A stretch of 64,000 nucleotides of DNA from contig JAFMVD010000015.1 of the NCBI GenBank assembly GCA_025499625.1, positions 1 through 64,000 on the forward strand. The letters are read 5' to 3'. The stretch is from Carboxylicivirga fragile. Lineage in GTDB: Bacteria > Bacteroidota > Bacteroidia > Bacteroidales > Marinilabiliaceae. Of the stretch, positions 53,789 through 63,073 are shown one piece after another (within the stretch, counting starts at the first letter, position 1; each line of letters starts with the position of its first letter). The notes beneath the pieces were generated by a model that made no database searches, had not been told where the DNA came from, and saw nothing but the letters and a program-made list of their open reading frames with translations. Position numbers and translations under genes: made by a program.

Positions 53789-55486
53789 ATGCAGACTAGT
53801 CATTCAAAAGTAAAGGTTCTAATTAATGTAGTTATTGTATTAGCTGTGTTATTGGCTCTTAACTTCATTGCTTCAAAATGGTTTTTTCGACTTGATTTAA
53901 CTTCCGAAAAAAGGCACTCTCTGTCGTCAAATTCGGAGCAATTGTTGGAAGATTTATCTTCTGATTTATATGTCAAGGTGTATTTACATGGCGAATTAAA
54001 TGTGGGCTTTCAAAAATTGTCGCGTGCTACACGTGAGATGCTTGAAGAGTTTAAAAGCACTGCAGGGCGCCATCTGATATATGAATTTATCGATCCAAAT
54101 GAAGGTTCGGCCAATGAGAAGAAAGCCTTTCTGGAAGAATTGGAGAGTTATGGTTTTGAGGCTCAAACAGTATTTGAGAATGCCGAAGATGGTCGTAAAA
54201 TTCAATCCTATGTTTTCCCTTATGCCATGGTGTATTTCGATGAGCGTATAATTGGTTTGAATCTACTGGAGAACATTCCTGGTTACGGAGGAGCTGAGAA
54301 TTTAAACATCTCTATGGAGAGTTTGGAATATAAATTCACGGATGCATTACGCCGATTGTTGATTAAGGAAAAACCAAAGGTGGCATTTCTTGAAGGACAT
54401 GGCGAATTGGATGAGTTGGATGTGATAGAGGCCACTGATGAATTATCAAGGTATTATCAGGTGGATAGAGGTAGGTTGGGGACCGATCCCACCATACTTA
54501 ATGACTACAAGGCAGTTATTATAGCCAAACCATCAAAGGCTTTTTCGGAGAAGGATAAATTTATTCTTGACCAATACTTGATGAATGGTGGTCGGCTACT
54601 GTATCTGATTGATGCTGTGAATGTGACACTTGATAGTTTGCGCAAACAACCACAAACAATCGGCCTTTATAATGATGTTAATCTTGATGATCAGCTGTTT
54701 CGTTATGGCATTAGAGTTAATCCTGTTTTGGTTGAAGATATTCAGGCTGGTCGTATATTAATGAATGCTCGCCCTCAGGGGCAGGCACAATTGGTTCCGG
54801 TACCCTGGTTGTATAGTCCTTTATTAGCAGCGTCTAGCGCGCACCCTATAAGTCGGAATATTCAATTGGTGCGAGGCGATTTTACTTGTACCATCGATAC
54901 GGTTGGTAGTAATTTGGCACTGAATCGTCAAGTACTTCTGCGAACGTCGCAATACACCAAACTAAATGGTACGCCTGTTTTTGTAAACATGTCGGATGTT
55001 AATAAACAGCCACAACAAGCGGAGTTTAATGCATCATATCAACCGGTTGCAATTATTCAGGAAGGTGTATTTCCTTCCGTTTTCCAAAACAGACCTATAC
55101 CAAAAGAATTTGATGATTTAACTATTAAGGTCAAGCAATCTAGTGAGAACACACGAATGATGGTTGTGGCTGATGGTGATATTATCCGTAACGAAGTACG
55201 CTTTAAAGATAGTAATCCGCGTATAACACCGCTTGGTTACGATGAAGGCTCTCAACAAATCTATGGGAACAAAGATTTCATAGTTAATGCGGTTAATTAT
55301 CTGTGCGACGATGATGGGTGGATGCATTTACGTGGGCGACATTTAACATTGCGTTTACTAGATAAAGCCAAGTTGTCGCAAGGCACAGCTTTTTGGAAAT
55401 GGTTAAATGTTGGTTTACCTATTTTATTGGTTATCGCAGGAAGCATCACATTCATATATATTCGTAAAAGACGTTTCGGTAAATAG
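53789..55486 (+). CDS. gldG: Gliding-associated ABC substrate-binding protein GldG
   Basis: 565 residues: N-terminal membrane segment (about 9-28), then a long periplasmic region (LTSEKRHSLSSNSEQLLEDL, FLEGHGELDE, INGG-like YLMNGGRLLYLID), and a C-terminal membrane segment (about 537-556, LPILLVIAGSITFIYI). This is the standard GldG layout. It acts together with GldF. A 324-bp gap with a strong hairpin separates it from dnaN. Confidence 0.92.
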   Translation: MQTSHSKVKVLINVVIVLAVLLALNFIASKWFFRLDLTSEKRHSLSSNSEQLLEDLSSDLYVKVYLHGELNVGFQKLSRATREMLEEFKSTAGRHLIYEFIDPNEGSANEKKAFLEELESYGFEAQTVFENAEDGRKIQSYVFPYAMVYFDERIIGLNLLENIPGYGGAENLNISMESLEYKFTDALRRLLIKEKPKVAFLEGHGELDELDVIEATDELSRYYQVDRGRLGTDPTILNDYKAVIIAKPSKAFSEKDKFILDQYLMNGGRLLYLIDAVNVTLDSLRKQPQTIGLYNDVNLDDQLFRYGIRVNPVLVEDIQAGRILMNARPQGQAQLVPVPWLYSPLLAASSAHPISRNIQLVRGDFTCTIDTVGSNLALNRQVLLRTSQYTKLNGTPVFVNMSDVNKQPQQAEFNASYQPVAIIQEGVFPSVFQNRPIPKEFDDLTIKVKQSSENTRMMVVADGDIIRNEVRFKDSNPRITPLGYDEGSQQIYGNKDFIVNAVNYLCDDDGWMHLRGRHLTLRLLDKAKLSQGTAFWKWLNVGLPILLVIAGSITFIYIRKRRFGK

Positions 55487-55704
55487 CGATTAAATTTTAT
55501 TCTGGATGCTTAGGTTTTCATATTCAGGTATTTGATGGTGCTTATTTTTTTGTTAAAAACTTCTTTGTAAATTGAATCAGGACAGGCTTTTGTCAAAAGT
55601 CTTTTTTTGTATCTTTCGGCTATAAAATAGATGAATGCATACATTTAATTTGAATGCTAATTCATACACTTTTTATTGTAATATGCATTATAAATTTTGC
55701 ATAC

Positions 55705-55759
55705 GTACCTTTTCCCTAATATTCTGCCAAAAAGTGGCAGGATATTAGGGAAAAGGTAC
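55705..55759. repeat. 25-bp-stem hairpin between gldG and dnaN
   Basis: Left arm 55705-55729 (GTACCTTTTCCCTAATATTC...) and right arm 55735-55759 match at 24 of 25 positions around the loop AAAAG. Only AT-rich sequence without genes surrounds it in the 55487-55810 gap. The first T-run is about 10 nt beyond the stem, so it is not a standard terminator. It lies about 20 bp upstream of the dnaN -7 box. Confidence 0.9.
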
Positions 55760-55778
55760 TAATTATCTGTTTTTTTGA

Positions 55779-55786
55779 TATATTTG
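55779..55786 (+). promoter_or_regulatory. -7 box TATATTTG for dnaN
   Basis: Consensus -7 element 25 bp before the dnaN ATG. Confidence 0.6.
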
Positions 55787-55810
55787 ATAAAAACTTAAAT
55801 ACATACACTA

Positions 55811-56938
55811 ATGAAATTCGTTGTTTCCAGTACAGATTTGCTATCACACTTGCAGGCAATAAGCCGTGTTATTAGCAATAAAAGTACTTTGCCAATTTTG
55901 GATAACTTTTTATTTGATCTAAAAGACAATAAGTTAGTACTTACTGCTTCTGACTTGGAGGTGACCATGGTTACTTCTTTAGAAGTTGATAATTCGGATG
56001 GAGAAGGCATCATCGCCCTTCCATCACGTATTTTATTGGAAACATTAAAGAAATTCCCAGAGCAACCTTTAAACTTTGACATTAACATGGAAAGTTTTGG
56101 GGTTGATATCGTAACTGATAAGGGTAAATTTAGTGTTGTAGGTCAGAATGGTGAAGATTTCCCTGAGTTACCTCAGCTTGATGCTGATAAGAGCTCAAAC
56201 CTTCAGGTATCTGTTGATCTATTGCAAAAAGGTATTAACAAAACACTTTTCGCGACGGCTGATGATGAGCTTCGCCCTGTGATGAATGGTATCTTGGTTG
56301 AGTTATCTCCTGAGAATATGACTTTTGTAGCATCTGACTCACATAAGTTAGTTCGCTATCGTCGTTTAGATGCTAAGACTGATTTTTCTTCTTCTTTCAT
56401 CTTACCGAAGAAACCGGCAGGTTTATTGAAAAATGTTTTGCCAAAGGAGAGTGGTGATGTTGTTGTTGAATTTGACGACAAAAATGCCTTTTTCACTTTG
56501 CCAAATTATAAGTTAGTGTGTCGTTTGGTTGAAGGAAACTATCCAAGTTATAATGCTGTTATTCCTCAGGATAATCCTTATAAAGTGATTATTGATCGCA
56601 GTGAATTTCACAATACCCTAGGTCGTGTTTCTATTTTCTCTAATCAGGCAAGTAACTTGGTTAAATTGAGAATGGAGAGTAATGAAATGACTGTTTCGGC
56701 TCAGGATATTGATTTTAGTATTTCGGCTCACGAACGTTTGAGTTGTCAGTACGAAGGTGATGAAATGGAGATTGGCTTTAAGTCTGGATTCTTAGCTGAT
56801 ATTCTTGACAACCTTAATTCATCTGATGTAATTCTTGAGTTGTCTGATCCATCAAGAGCAGGTATCTTATTACCTTTCGAGAATGGTGAAAACGAAGAGG
56901 AGTTGATGTTGCTAATGCCTATGATGATTAATGTATAA
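55811..56938 (+). CDS. dnaN: DNA polymerase III beta clamp
   Basis: 375-residue sliding clamp of three repeated domains. MKFVVSSTDLLSHLQAISRVI (1-21), KSTLPILDNFLFDL and the C-terminal LLMPMMINV, which ends in the usual hydrophobic MP-x motif, are diagnostic. It tethers DNA polymerases to the template. dnaA and recF are not next to it, so this is not the classic origin arrangement. A bidirectional-looking terminator follows. Confidence 0.96.
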   Translation: MKFVVSSTDLLSHLQAISRVISNKSTLPILDNFLFDLKDNKLVLTASDLEVTMVTSLEVDNSDGEGIIALPSRILLETLKKFPEQPLNFDINMESFGVDIVTDKGKFSVVGQNGEDFPELPQLDADKSSNLQVSVDLLQKGINKTLFATADDELRPVMNGILVELSPENMTFVASDSHKLVRYRRLDAKTDFSSSFILPKKPAGLLKNVLPKESGDVVVEFDDKNAFFTLPNYKLVCRLVEGNYPSYNAVIPQDNPYKVIIDRSEFHNTLGRVSIFSNQASNLVKLRMESNEMTVSAQDIDFSISAHERLSCQYEGDEMEIGFKSGFLADILDNLNSSDVILELSDPSRAGILLPFENGENEEELMLLMPMMINV

Positions 56939-56960
56939 GAAGCATTGATTAAGATATATA

Positions 56961-56996
56961 AAGCCGTTTTACCAACTTGTGTAAAACGGCTTTTCT
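56961..56996. terminator. Terminator between dnaN and the convergent lipoprotein gene
   Basis: 12-bp arms AAGCCGTTTTAC and GTAAAACGGCTT with an 8-nt loop and T-tracts on the plus side. It serves dnaN and perhaps the convergent gene. Confidence 0.88.
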
Positions 56997-57007
56997 ATTG
57001 GCCTTTG

Positions 57008-57649
57008 TTACTTCAGTTTCACTTGTAGTTGATCCAAAGGAATATTACCTTCAATAATTATTATGCCATATACTGGTAGGCCTCTCGGTAATACCTTATG
57101 GCTGATATCATTTTCCTGCAAATCTTTCAGTAGATCCGAATTAGCTTTTTTACGAACTTCGTTATTCATTTCAGCAGCTTTCAATGATACGGTGCTATAA
57201 TCTGTTGTGTCAAAGCCATCTTCATCTTCTTGTTTTTCTGGAGGAAACAAACACAACTCGATGAAGTGCATTGGATAAGCTATTAATGAAACCTTATTTA
57301 CTTTTTGGCGAGCCTTTTTTGCAATCCACTCATTTCGAAGTGGAATAATGCGTTCGTTATTATGGTAAAATTTAAGTTGAAAGCCCTTTGTGAATGATTC
57401 ACTCGTATTCATTACTTCAAAGCCAATAATTTGATAATTCTTCCGTTTTGCCCATCGCTGCTTTAGTTTGCTATTCTCAGTTAAGGCTAATAAGTCTTTA
57501 AAATAGCCATAGTATAAACTATCCGTTTCATTAAGGTGAAAGGATTCGATATAGGAGATATTTAATTTAGGAAGCGTCTTGTGCTGCACAGCACATGAGC
57601 TTAGCAACAAAATGCAAAAGAGGAGAATAGGTGTTTTAGAAGTAATCAT
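57008..57649 (-). CDS. Putative lipoprotein, unknown
   Basis: 213 residues. The signal ends in a lipobox LLLSSCAV (cysteine at about 19). The rest is soluble and mixed alpha/beta, without a recognised domain; EKQEDEDGFDTTDY is an acidic patch in the middle. Monocistronic, convergent with dnaN and divergent from mnmA. Probably anchored in the periplasm or outer membrane; function not inferred. Confidence 0.7.
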   Translation of the reverse strand: MITSKTPILLFCILLLSSCAVQHKTLPKLNISYIESFHLNETDSLYYGYFKDLLALTENSKLKQRWAKRKNYQIIGFEVMNTSESFTKGFQLKFYHNNERIIPLRNEWIAKKARQKVNKVSLIAYPMHFIELCLFPPEKQEDEDGFDTTDYSTVSLKAAEMNNEVRKKANSDLLKDLQENDISHKVLPRGLPVYGIIIIEGNIPLDQLQVKLK

Positions 57650-57718
57650 AAGTTTAGGTTTGTTGTTAATGTGACAATTGGATGTGTGGTATCACGTATG
57701 TATTCCCGATAAAAACAG

Positions 57719-57726
57719 TACTTTTG
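57719..57726 (+). promoter_or_regulatory. -7 box TACTTTTG for mnmA
   Basis: Consensus -7 element 26 bp before the mnmA start. Confidence 0.6.
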
Positions 57727-57751
57727 TGCCCTAATTGCTGTAAAGAAAGTA

Positions 57752-58957
57752 ATGATGCAAAAGAAAAAAGTTGTCATAGGATTATCAGGAGGAGTTGATT
57801 CAAGCGTTGCTGCCTACGTACTAAAGGAGCAGGGTTATGAAGTGATTGGGCTGTTTATGAAGAACTGGCACGATACAACTGGTGTACTAAAAGCTGATTG
57901 TCCTTGGTTAGATGATAAATTTGATGCGCAGGCTGTTGCCATGAAGTTGGATATTCCATTTCATATGGTTGACTTGAGCGACTTTTATCGTAAGCGTGTT
58001 GTTGATTATATGTTTGCCGAATACGAGAAAGGGCGTACGCCTAATCCAGATGTACTTTGTAATCGTGAAATTAAGTTTGATGTATTTTTAGATAAGGCAC
58101 TGGAGTTGGGAGCCGATTATGTGGCAACGGGTCATTATTGTCGAAAGGAAACATTAACTGTAGATGGAAAAGAAGTACATCGCTTATTGGCCGGAAGTGA
58201 TGACAATAAGGATCAGAGTTATTTTTTGTGTCAGCTTAGTCAGAAACAATTGGAGAAAGCAATGTTTCCGGTTGGCGATATTATTAAGCCAGAGGTTCGA
58301 CGCATTGCAAACGAGTTGAATTTAGTAACGGCCCATAAAAAGGATTCACAAGGTATTTGCTTTGTAGGTAAGGTTGATTTACCTGTATTTCTGCAACAGA
58401 AACTAGAAGCTAAAAAAGGGCGTGTTTTTAACATAGATGCACACAGTGAATTATTTGTGCGCGATTGGTCAAAGGCAGAAGTGGAACAACCATCCGATGA
58501 GGACTTATTAGAGTTATCGCAGCCTTACGCTTTTCATCCGAAGTATGGTAAGAAAATAGGGGAGCATAATGGAGCTCACTTTTATACCATTGGTCAGCGT
58601 AAAGGATTAAATATAGGTGGATTCCCTGAACCCTTATTTGTGATTGGAACCAATGTTGAGTTTAATCAAGTGTATACGGGCATGGGTAAAGAGCATCCAG
58701 GGCTTTACCGCAAAGTATTAAGAGTGGCTAGTGATGAGATCCATTGGATACGTCAGGATTTAGCCATGAAGGTTGGAGAGTCTCGTCGTTTTAGTTTGCG
58801 AATTCGTTACCGCCAGCCGCTGCAGGAAGGAACCTTACATTATCGCGATAATGGCATATTCATTGTTTTTGATCAGCCTCAGCGTGGTATCACTGCGGGG
58901 CAGTTTGCAGCTTGGTACGCCAATGATGAGTTGATTGGTTCAGGTGTGATAGCTTAG
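57752..58957 (+). CDS. mnmA: tRNA-specific 2-thiouridylase MnmA
   Basis: 401 residues. The PP-loop SGGVDS (12-17) adenylates U34 of tRNA for Lys, Glu and Gln. The catalytic cysteines are C103 ([11 protein letters not shown]) and C203 (SQGICFVG). [10 protein letters not shown] and the C-terminal beta-barrel ([11 protein letters not shown]) are present. It is about 30-40 residues longer than the E. coli enzyme, mostly in the region near 220-255. A second Met at the very start makes the N-terminus ambiguous by one residue. Confidence 0.95.
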   Translation: MMQKKKVVIGLSGGVDSSVAAYVLKEQGYEVIGLFMKNWHDTTGVLKADCPWLDDKFDAQAVAMKLDIPFHMVDLSDFYRKRVVDYMFAEYEKGRTPNPDVLCNREIKFDVFLDKALELGADYVATGHYCRKETLTVDGKEVHRLLAGSDDNKDQSYFLCQLSQKQLEKAMFPVGDIIKPEVRRIANELNLVTAHKKDSQGICFVGKVDLPVFLQQKLEAKKGRVFNIDAHSELFVRDWSKAEVEQPSDEDLLELSQPYAFHPKYGKKIGEHNGAHFYTIGQRKGLNIGGFPEPLFVIGTNVEFNQVYTGMGKEHPGLYRKVLRVASDEIHWIRQDLAMKVGESRRFSLRIRYRQPLQEGTLHYRDNGIFIVFDQPQRGITAGQFAAWYANDELIGSGVIA

Positions 58958-58970
58958 AATAAAAAAATGA

Positions 58971-59119
58971 GGATGTCCAAAAACTAAGCTCGCTCATCGA
59001 GATGCCCCTTGAGCATGTCGAAAGGAAGTCGAGATGAAATTTGATTAATGCTGATTATCAACCAATAATCACTTCGACTTCGCTCAGTGAACGGATACTT
59101 TCAGAGTTTTTGGACACCC
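58971..59119. repeat. MITE-like element with 15-bp inverted ends
   Basis: About 149 bp between mnmA and the FISUMP gene. Ends: GGATGTCCAAAAACT (58971-58985) and AGTTTTTGGACACCC (59105-59119), 14 of 15 paired. The interior holds GAGCATGTCGAAAGGAAGTC and CTTCGACTTCGCTCAGTGAA, themselves partly inverted. It may be a transposon-derived element or a composite terminator. Confidence 0.65.
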
Positions 59120-59135
59120 TCAATAACTTTATCTT

Positions 59136-60473
59136 CTAATTTTTCACGCATCTAACAGAGAAACCACATGAGTTACCTGTATTATCTCCATCGGTAAAAA
59201 AGTAAAGGGATGAATAATTGAGACCAAAATTTGTTCGACCACTATTGCCTATAGGCCTGCTCCACCAGCGTGCATATTTTCTTGAGTTGAAATGGAATCT
59301 GCCGTAGTAATCCTTTCGAAATCCTGTTGGTAAGGCGTTGAAGCCAGATTTGTTATTGGTTAATTGATTGTAACCAGGGCTACCTTCTTTATCATTGGTA
59401 TCCCAGCCAGAGTTCGAAGCTAATGATTTGGCAATATAACTTCCAGATGAAGAACCATCGTAATTATGTCCATTATCTATTAGGTAGTCTCTTAATTCGT
59501 ACCATTCAGCGTTGCCTGGTATATGCCATCCATTTGGTGCAATACCTTGAGCATAATTAACACCGTCGTATGGGGCGTTGTTAGTAGCTGCAGAATATGT
59601 ATATAAAACATCATTGCTTGCTTCTGAATTATTAAAATAACAATAGGCTCTTTCGGTACTGCCTCCCATTCCACGCATGGCAGCCCAGTCTTCATCACTT
59701 GTTACATGTGGTATCGATGTGCCATCTGCATATTTTGTGCTTCGTAGGTTTTCAGCCATCCACCATTGATTACCTATCTTGACTACCGCATAATGATTGC
59801 CTTCATAATCGGAGCATTCAACAAACTCAGCATTAATGACTTTTGAGGATGTTGGTATTTCATTGATTATTGTTGTAAAGTTACCGCTTACGAAACGATA
59901 TGAAATTACATCTCCAGGTGTAAAAGAAAGCACATTGTTGGCAGCTTTTAGACTTGATCGTGAACTGATGTTATTTGGTTCTGAACCTAAGTGCTTAATC
60001 AGATTTTGACTCGCTTGATTTTGTATTATCTTTTTGCAGATTGTTTTCTTTTCAGTTCTGATACTAAGTAAATAGATACCAGCATGAGCCGTTGCTATAT
60101 TAAACTTGTGAGTACTGGCGTTTAATTCTTGCTTGTATTGAATCAATGTTTTTCCACTTAAATTAGTTAATGCTATCAGAACTGTTTGATTTTTATCCAA
60201 CTGAAGCTCAAGATTAGAAAGGCTATTGTATGGATTAGGGTATAGCTTTATATCTGTATCATTTGAGATTTTAGTAATGTCTGTTGATGTTGCTTGCAGT
60301 TGCAGCATATCTGAGCCCTGTAGTGTTAGTGATTCATTCGTTGACAGGTTAGTCGCTATGATGGACCCAATACTATTAGACTCGCCACTTGCTGTAAAAC
60401 TAATGTCATAGTTTTGTGCGTTAAGGCTTAATGAAGCTGTGACAATTATTGATATAAGTAAAAATTTTATCAT
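59136..60473 (-). CDS. Secreted FISUMP-domain protein with internal Por-type sorting domain
   Basis: 445 residues. Signal peptide 1-20. Residues 75-152 (LYPNPYNSLSNLELQL...AGIYLLSIRTEKKTICKKII) match a type IX secretion (Por) sorting domain, which normally sits at the very C-terminus. The FISUMP domain (fibrobacter succinogenes major paralogous domain) then fills about 225-445 (VKIGNQWWMAENLRSTKYADGT, NGWHIPGNAEWYELRDYL, GFSVRCVKN). Probably surface-exposed. Function unknown. It follows the 358-residue secreted-protein gene by 41 bp. Confidence 0.88.
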   Translation of the reverse strand: MIKFLLISIIVTASLSLNAQNYDISFTASGESNSIGSIIATNLSTNESLTLQGSDMLQLQATSTDITKISNDTDIKLYPNPYNSLSNLELQLDKNQTVLIALTNLSGKTLIQYKQELNASTHKFNIATAHAGIYLLSIRTEKKTICKKIIQNQASQNLIKHLGSEPNNISSRSSLKAANNVLSFTPGDVISYRFVSGNFTTIINEIPTSSKVINAEFVECSDYEGNHYAVVKIGNQWWMAENLRSTKYADGTSIPHVTSDEDWAAMRGMGGSTERAYCYFNNSEASNDVLYTYSAATNNAPYDGVNYAQGIAPNGWHIPGNAEWYELRDYLIDNGHNYDGSSSGSYIAKSLASNSGWDTNDKEGSPGYNQLTNNKSGFNALPTGFRKDYYGRFHFNSRKYARWWSRPIGNSGRTNFGLNYSSLYFFTDGDNTGNSCGFSVRCVKN

Positions 60474-60514
60474 TTTGTTACTTTTAAATGCAGGTTGTTT
60501 ATTGAATGATTTGC

Positions 60515-61591
60515 TTAAAAATTAAATTGATCAACGAGATCTAATAATTCCTGTTTTGTTCTTTTAGGAGATGTACCAACGGTGATATAAGTATCGTATT
60601 CGGGTATTTCAATCACTAATAGTACGACGTCGTCATCATCTTCGTCAATTGCACCATACATGCACGTTTTACCCTTGTGATTAAAGATTTGGAAGTCGCC
60701 TTCTTCACTCATGTCGCCATTTTCGCTAGAAACAGCTGCTACCATTAATGTTGATCCAAATCCTTTCATGAACATGGCATTATGAGTTCCATCCGAACTC
60801 TGAGCCATCATTTTTTTATAACCATCGTGAGAAAAGCCATTTACTTTTTTCAGAAATAGGTCATAAGGGTATTTGGTTGGTACCAATTCCATGTTCTCAG
60901 AATCATCATCTTCATATGTTTTATCCATATTGGCCATGTCCGCAAAGCCACCAAACATTCCTTGTGTTTGCTGGTCAATATTCTCATAAGTAATGTCGGA
61001 TGGAGGTGTGAATTTGGATGCGGATATTGATTTTCCAGCATCGAATTTGCTCGCTAATTCATTGCTTTCGATGCCTAATACTTTAGCTTCCGATTTAAGT
61101 GTAAGCCCTTTGTATATCCAAATTTTAGCTCCCATCACTTTAATCACCTCGCATCTATGACCCATAATGGTTTCATTGCCTAGTTTTTCGCCACCAAGCG
61201 ATTCAATTAAATTATTCGCAAACTCCTCTTGTTCCTCTTTGCTCATGTCCTCAAATAACTCTCTGCTTTCATTGTAGTAGGGTAGGGTTCCTTTGCTACC
61301 TGTTGATTCAAGTAGATTGGCAGACCAATATTTATCTTTCACAATAATTTCGATGGAGTGAGTTTTATCTACACTTTTTATTCCGAACATTTTAGTAACA
61401 GTTTCGGAGTTAGTTTCCGTTCGAGTTTTAGCACCATAATCATCCCACCACAGCTTTTTTGTGCCTTTTGTGCTACCTGTTAATGTATATTCGGCATATC
61501 CCGATTTAATGGCAAATTGTTGTGCTTTTTGTTGACCTCTGCTTATTTGTGTTATTAAGAGGCATGCAAGAATAAATAGTAATTGTTTCAT
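60515..61591 (-). CDS. Secreted protein, unknown (DUF4412-like)
   Basis: 358 residues with signal peptide 1-19 (LLFILACLLITQISRGQ). The first half (AEYTLTGSTKGTKKLWWDDYGAKTRTET, then GHRCEVIKVMGAKIWIYKGLTLKSE) resembles the DUF4412-type lipocalin-like domain found in exported Bacteroidota proteins. The middle (about 215-240) is acidic. No catalytic residues are recognised. Likely periplasmic, co-transcribed with the FISUMP gene downstream. Confidence 0.68.
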   Translation of the reverse strand: MKQLLFILACLLITQISRGQQKAQQFAIKSGYAEYTLTGSTKGTKKLWWDDYGAKTRTETNSETVTKMFGIKSVDKTHSIEIIVKDKYWSANLLESTGSKGTLPYYNESRELFEDMSKEEQEEFANNLIESLGGEKLGNETIMGHRCEVIKVMGAKIWIYKGLTLKSEAKVLGIESNELASKFDAGKSISASKFTPPSDITYENIDQQTQGMFGGFADMANMDKTYEDDDSENMELVPTKYPYDLFLKKVNGFSHDGYKKMMAQSSDGTHNAMFMKGFGSTLMVAAVSSENGDMSEEGDFQIFNHKGKTCMYGAIDEDDDDVVLLVIEIPEYDTYITVGTSPKRTKQELLDLVDQFNF

Positions 61592-61649
61592 AGTTATACT
61601 TTTAGTCTGATTGATTATTTTTTGTTTATGTTGTTAAGTGATATTACTG

Positions 61650-62003
61650 TTATTGAATTTGTGAGGATTGTTTGAGGAAGTGGAGAATGGCTTTCTTTTT
61701 TCTTGAGCTTACAGGTATGTATGTGCCATTGGCCAGTAATAGTTCGCCATCGCTTATCTTACTCAAGCTTTTTATGTAAAGGGTATTTACCAGATAAGAT
61801 TGATGTGGTCGAATAAAGTTATTGTTACACAATTGTTCCTCAATTTTTTTGATTGATACAGATACGGTTATTGTTTCTTTATTGTCATTAAAAAAGAAGG
61901 TTGTATATGAGTTGTTACTTTGGCAATAGAGGATGTTTTCTACTTTTATCAGATGAATGAAATTTCGTGTTGATAAGCTTATTTTTTTAAGTGGATTGCC
62001 CAT
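61650..62003 (-). CDS. Stand-alone LytTR DNA-binding protein
   Basis: 117 residues consisting only of a LytTR domain (about 8-110): FIHLIKVENILYCQSNNSYTTFFF, IEEQLCNNNFIRPHQSYLVN and ELLLANGTYIPVSSRKKKAIL. No receiver domain precedes it, so it is not a response regulator in the usual sense. It lies upstream of the two secreted-protein genes and could control them. Starts at the ATG at 62003. Confidence 0.88.
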   Translation of the reverse strand: MGNPLKKISLSTRNFIHLIKVENILYCQSNNSYTTFFFNDNKETITVSVSIKKIEEQLCNNNFIRPHQSYLVNTLYIKSLSKISDGELLLANGTYIPVSSRKKKAILHFLKQSSQIQ

Positions 62004-62187
62004 GGTCCATGCAATGATTAGAATTTTAATCTAAGGTAAGTTATCGTTTGAAGTGAGCTAGGTGAAAATTTGAATCCGTTGGCGATTTATTTGAATGCGT
62101 ATTATATTAACTGTATTTAAGAAAAAGTAAGTTGTTTCTGTGTTATCGAAATAGAATAAATTTTTATCGAAAAACAATAAAAAAAGA

Positions 62188-62217
62188 TTGTTTAGCAATA
62201 AAAATGCCTTAGCTTTG
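62188..62217 (+). promoter_or_regulatory. Promoter of the DUF2975 operon
   Basis: TTG at 62188-62190 and TAGCTTTG at 62210-62217, with a 19-bp spacer, fit the Bacteroidota -33/-7 pattern. The ATG follows at 62240. Confidence 0.72.
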
Positions 62218-62239
62218 TGATATTCTAATCTAAATTATT

Positions 62240-62740
62240 ATGAAATATTCAGTATTATTCAAATCCTTAATTGATATTTTTTGTTTTGGGCTATTAGTAG
62301 TTTTGTCTGCACTTTTTATTAGCGAACTGGTAGAACTATATGACAATGATAAAATTGATATTTCATTAAGTTTTGAGTCGATCTTTAACCTAATTATTAC
62401 AGTTCTAAGTATGGCTTATTGGATCACATTTTTGAGAGGTATAATGTTTCTTCGACGAGTAGCAAGGAATTACCTGTCTAGAGATTTTATAAGCCCAAAA
62501 ATAGTAGCAAATTTAAAAATGTGTGGTAAGCATTTTTTATATGCTGGGGGAATTTCTGCTTTTATCCTTTTTATTGTGCAATTAGCAGAAGACGGATTTT
62601 TAATTAATCCCTTATTGTTGATAGAAGGTTTCGTGGTTTCTCCTTTGTTTTTATTTATTATAGGTTTATTCTTTCTGATACAATGTGGGTCGTTGTTTAA
62701 AGCAATTATTCTTGAAGAGGAAAATTCTTTAACTGTATAG
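62240..62740 (+). CDS. DUF2975 membrane protein
   Basis: 166 residues with four predicted membrane segments (about 10-30, 45-70, 95-115, 130-155). RGIMFLRRVARNYLSRDFISPKIVANLK between segments two and three is the conserved stretch of DUF2975 proteins. It is paired with the XRE gene that starts two bases after its stop, a recurrent arrangement. Molecular role unknown. Confidence 0.85.
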   Translation: MKYSVLFKSLIDIFCFGLLVVLSALFISELVELYDNDKIDISLSFESIFNLIITVLSMAYWITFLRGIMFLRRVARNYLSRDFISPKIVANLKMCGKHFLYAGGISAFILFIVQLAEDGFLINPLLLIEGFVVSPLFLFIIGLFFLIQCGSLFKAIILEEENSLTV

Positions 62741-62742
62741 CT

Positions 62743-62949
62743 ATGGGGATAAAAATTAATTTAGACCTTATGCTTGTTAAACGAAAGATGCGTAGTAATG
62801 AGTTGGCCGAGATTATTGGGATAACAAATGCGAACTTATCCATTTTAAAATCTGGTAAAGCGAAGGCCATTCGTTTTACAACTTTGGATGCTATCTGCAA
62901 AGCTCTGAAATGTCAACCAGCCGATATTTTGGAGTACCTTGATGAGTGA
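62743..62949 (+). CDS. Small XRE-family regulator (YozG-like)
   Basis: 68-residue Cro/C1-type helix-turn-helix protein: INLDLMLVKRKMRSNELAEIIGITNANLSILKSGKAKAIRFTTLDAICKALKCQPADILEY. The whole protein is the DNA-binding unit. It probably regulates its own operon with the DUF2975 protein. Confidence 0.92.
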   Translation: MGIKINLDLMLVKRKMRSNELAEIIGITNANLSILKSGKAKAIRFTTLDAICKALKCQPADILEYLDE

Positions 62950-63073
62950 GTCTGGTGGAGAAAGAGTAATACCGATTATACATTAAAATACGCCTTTTTT
63001 CACTTCGTTCATAAAACTCAATTAATGTTATATCGGCATTAACCAATGTAATTAGCAAAATGGTTGAGAATAA

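Noticed and set aside
55705-56938. Chromosomal replication origin next to dnaN
   Set aside because: No dnaA or recF and no cluster of DnaA boxes seen; the hairpin alone is not enough.
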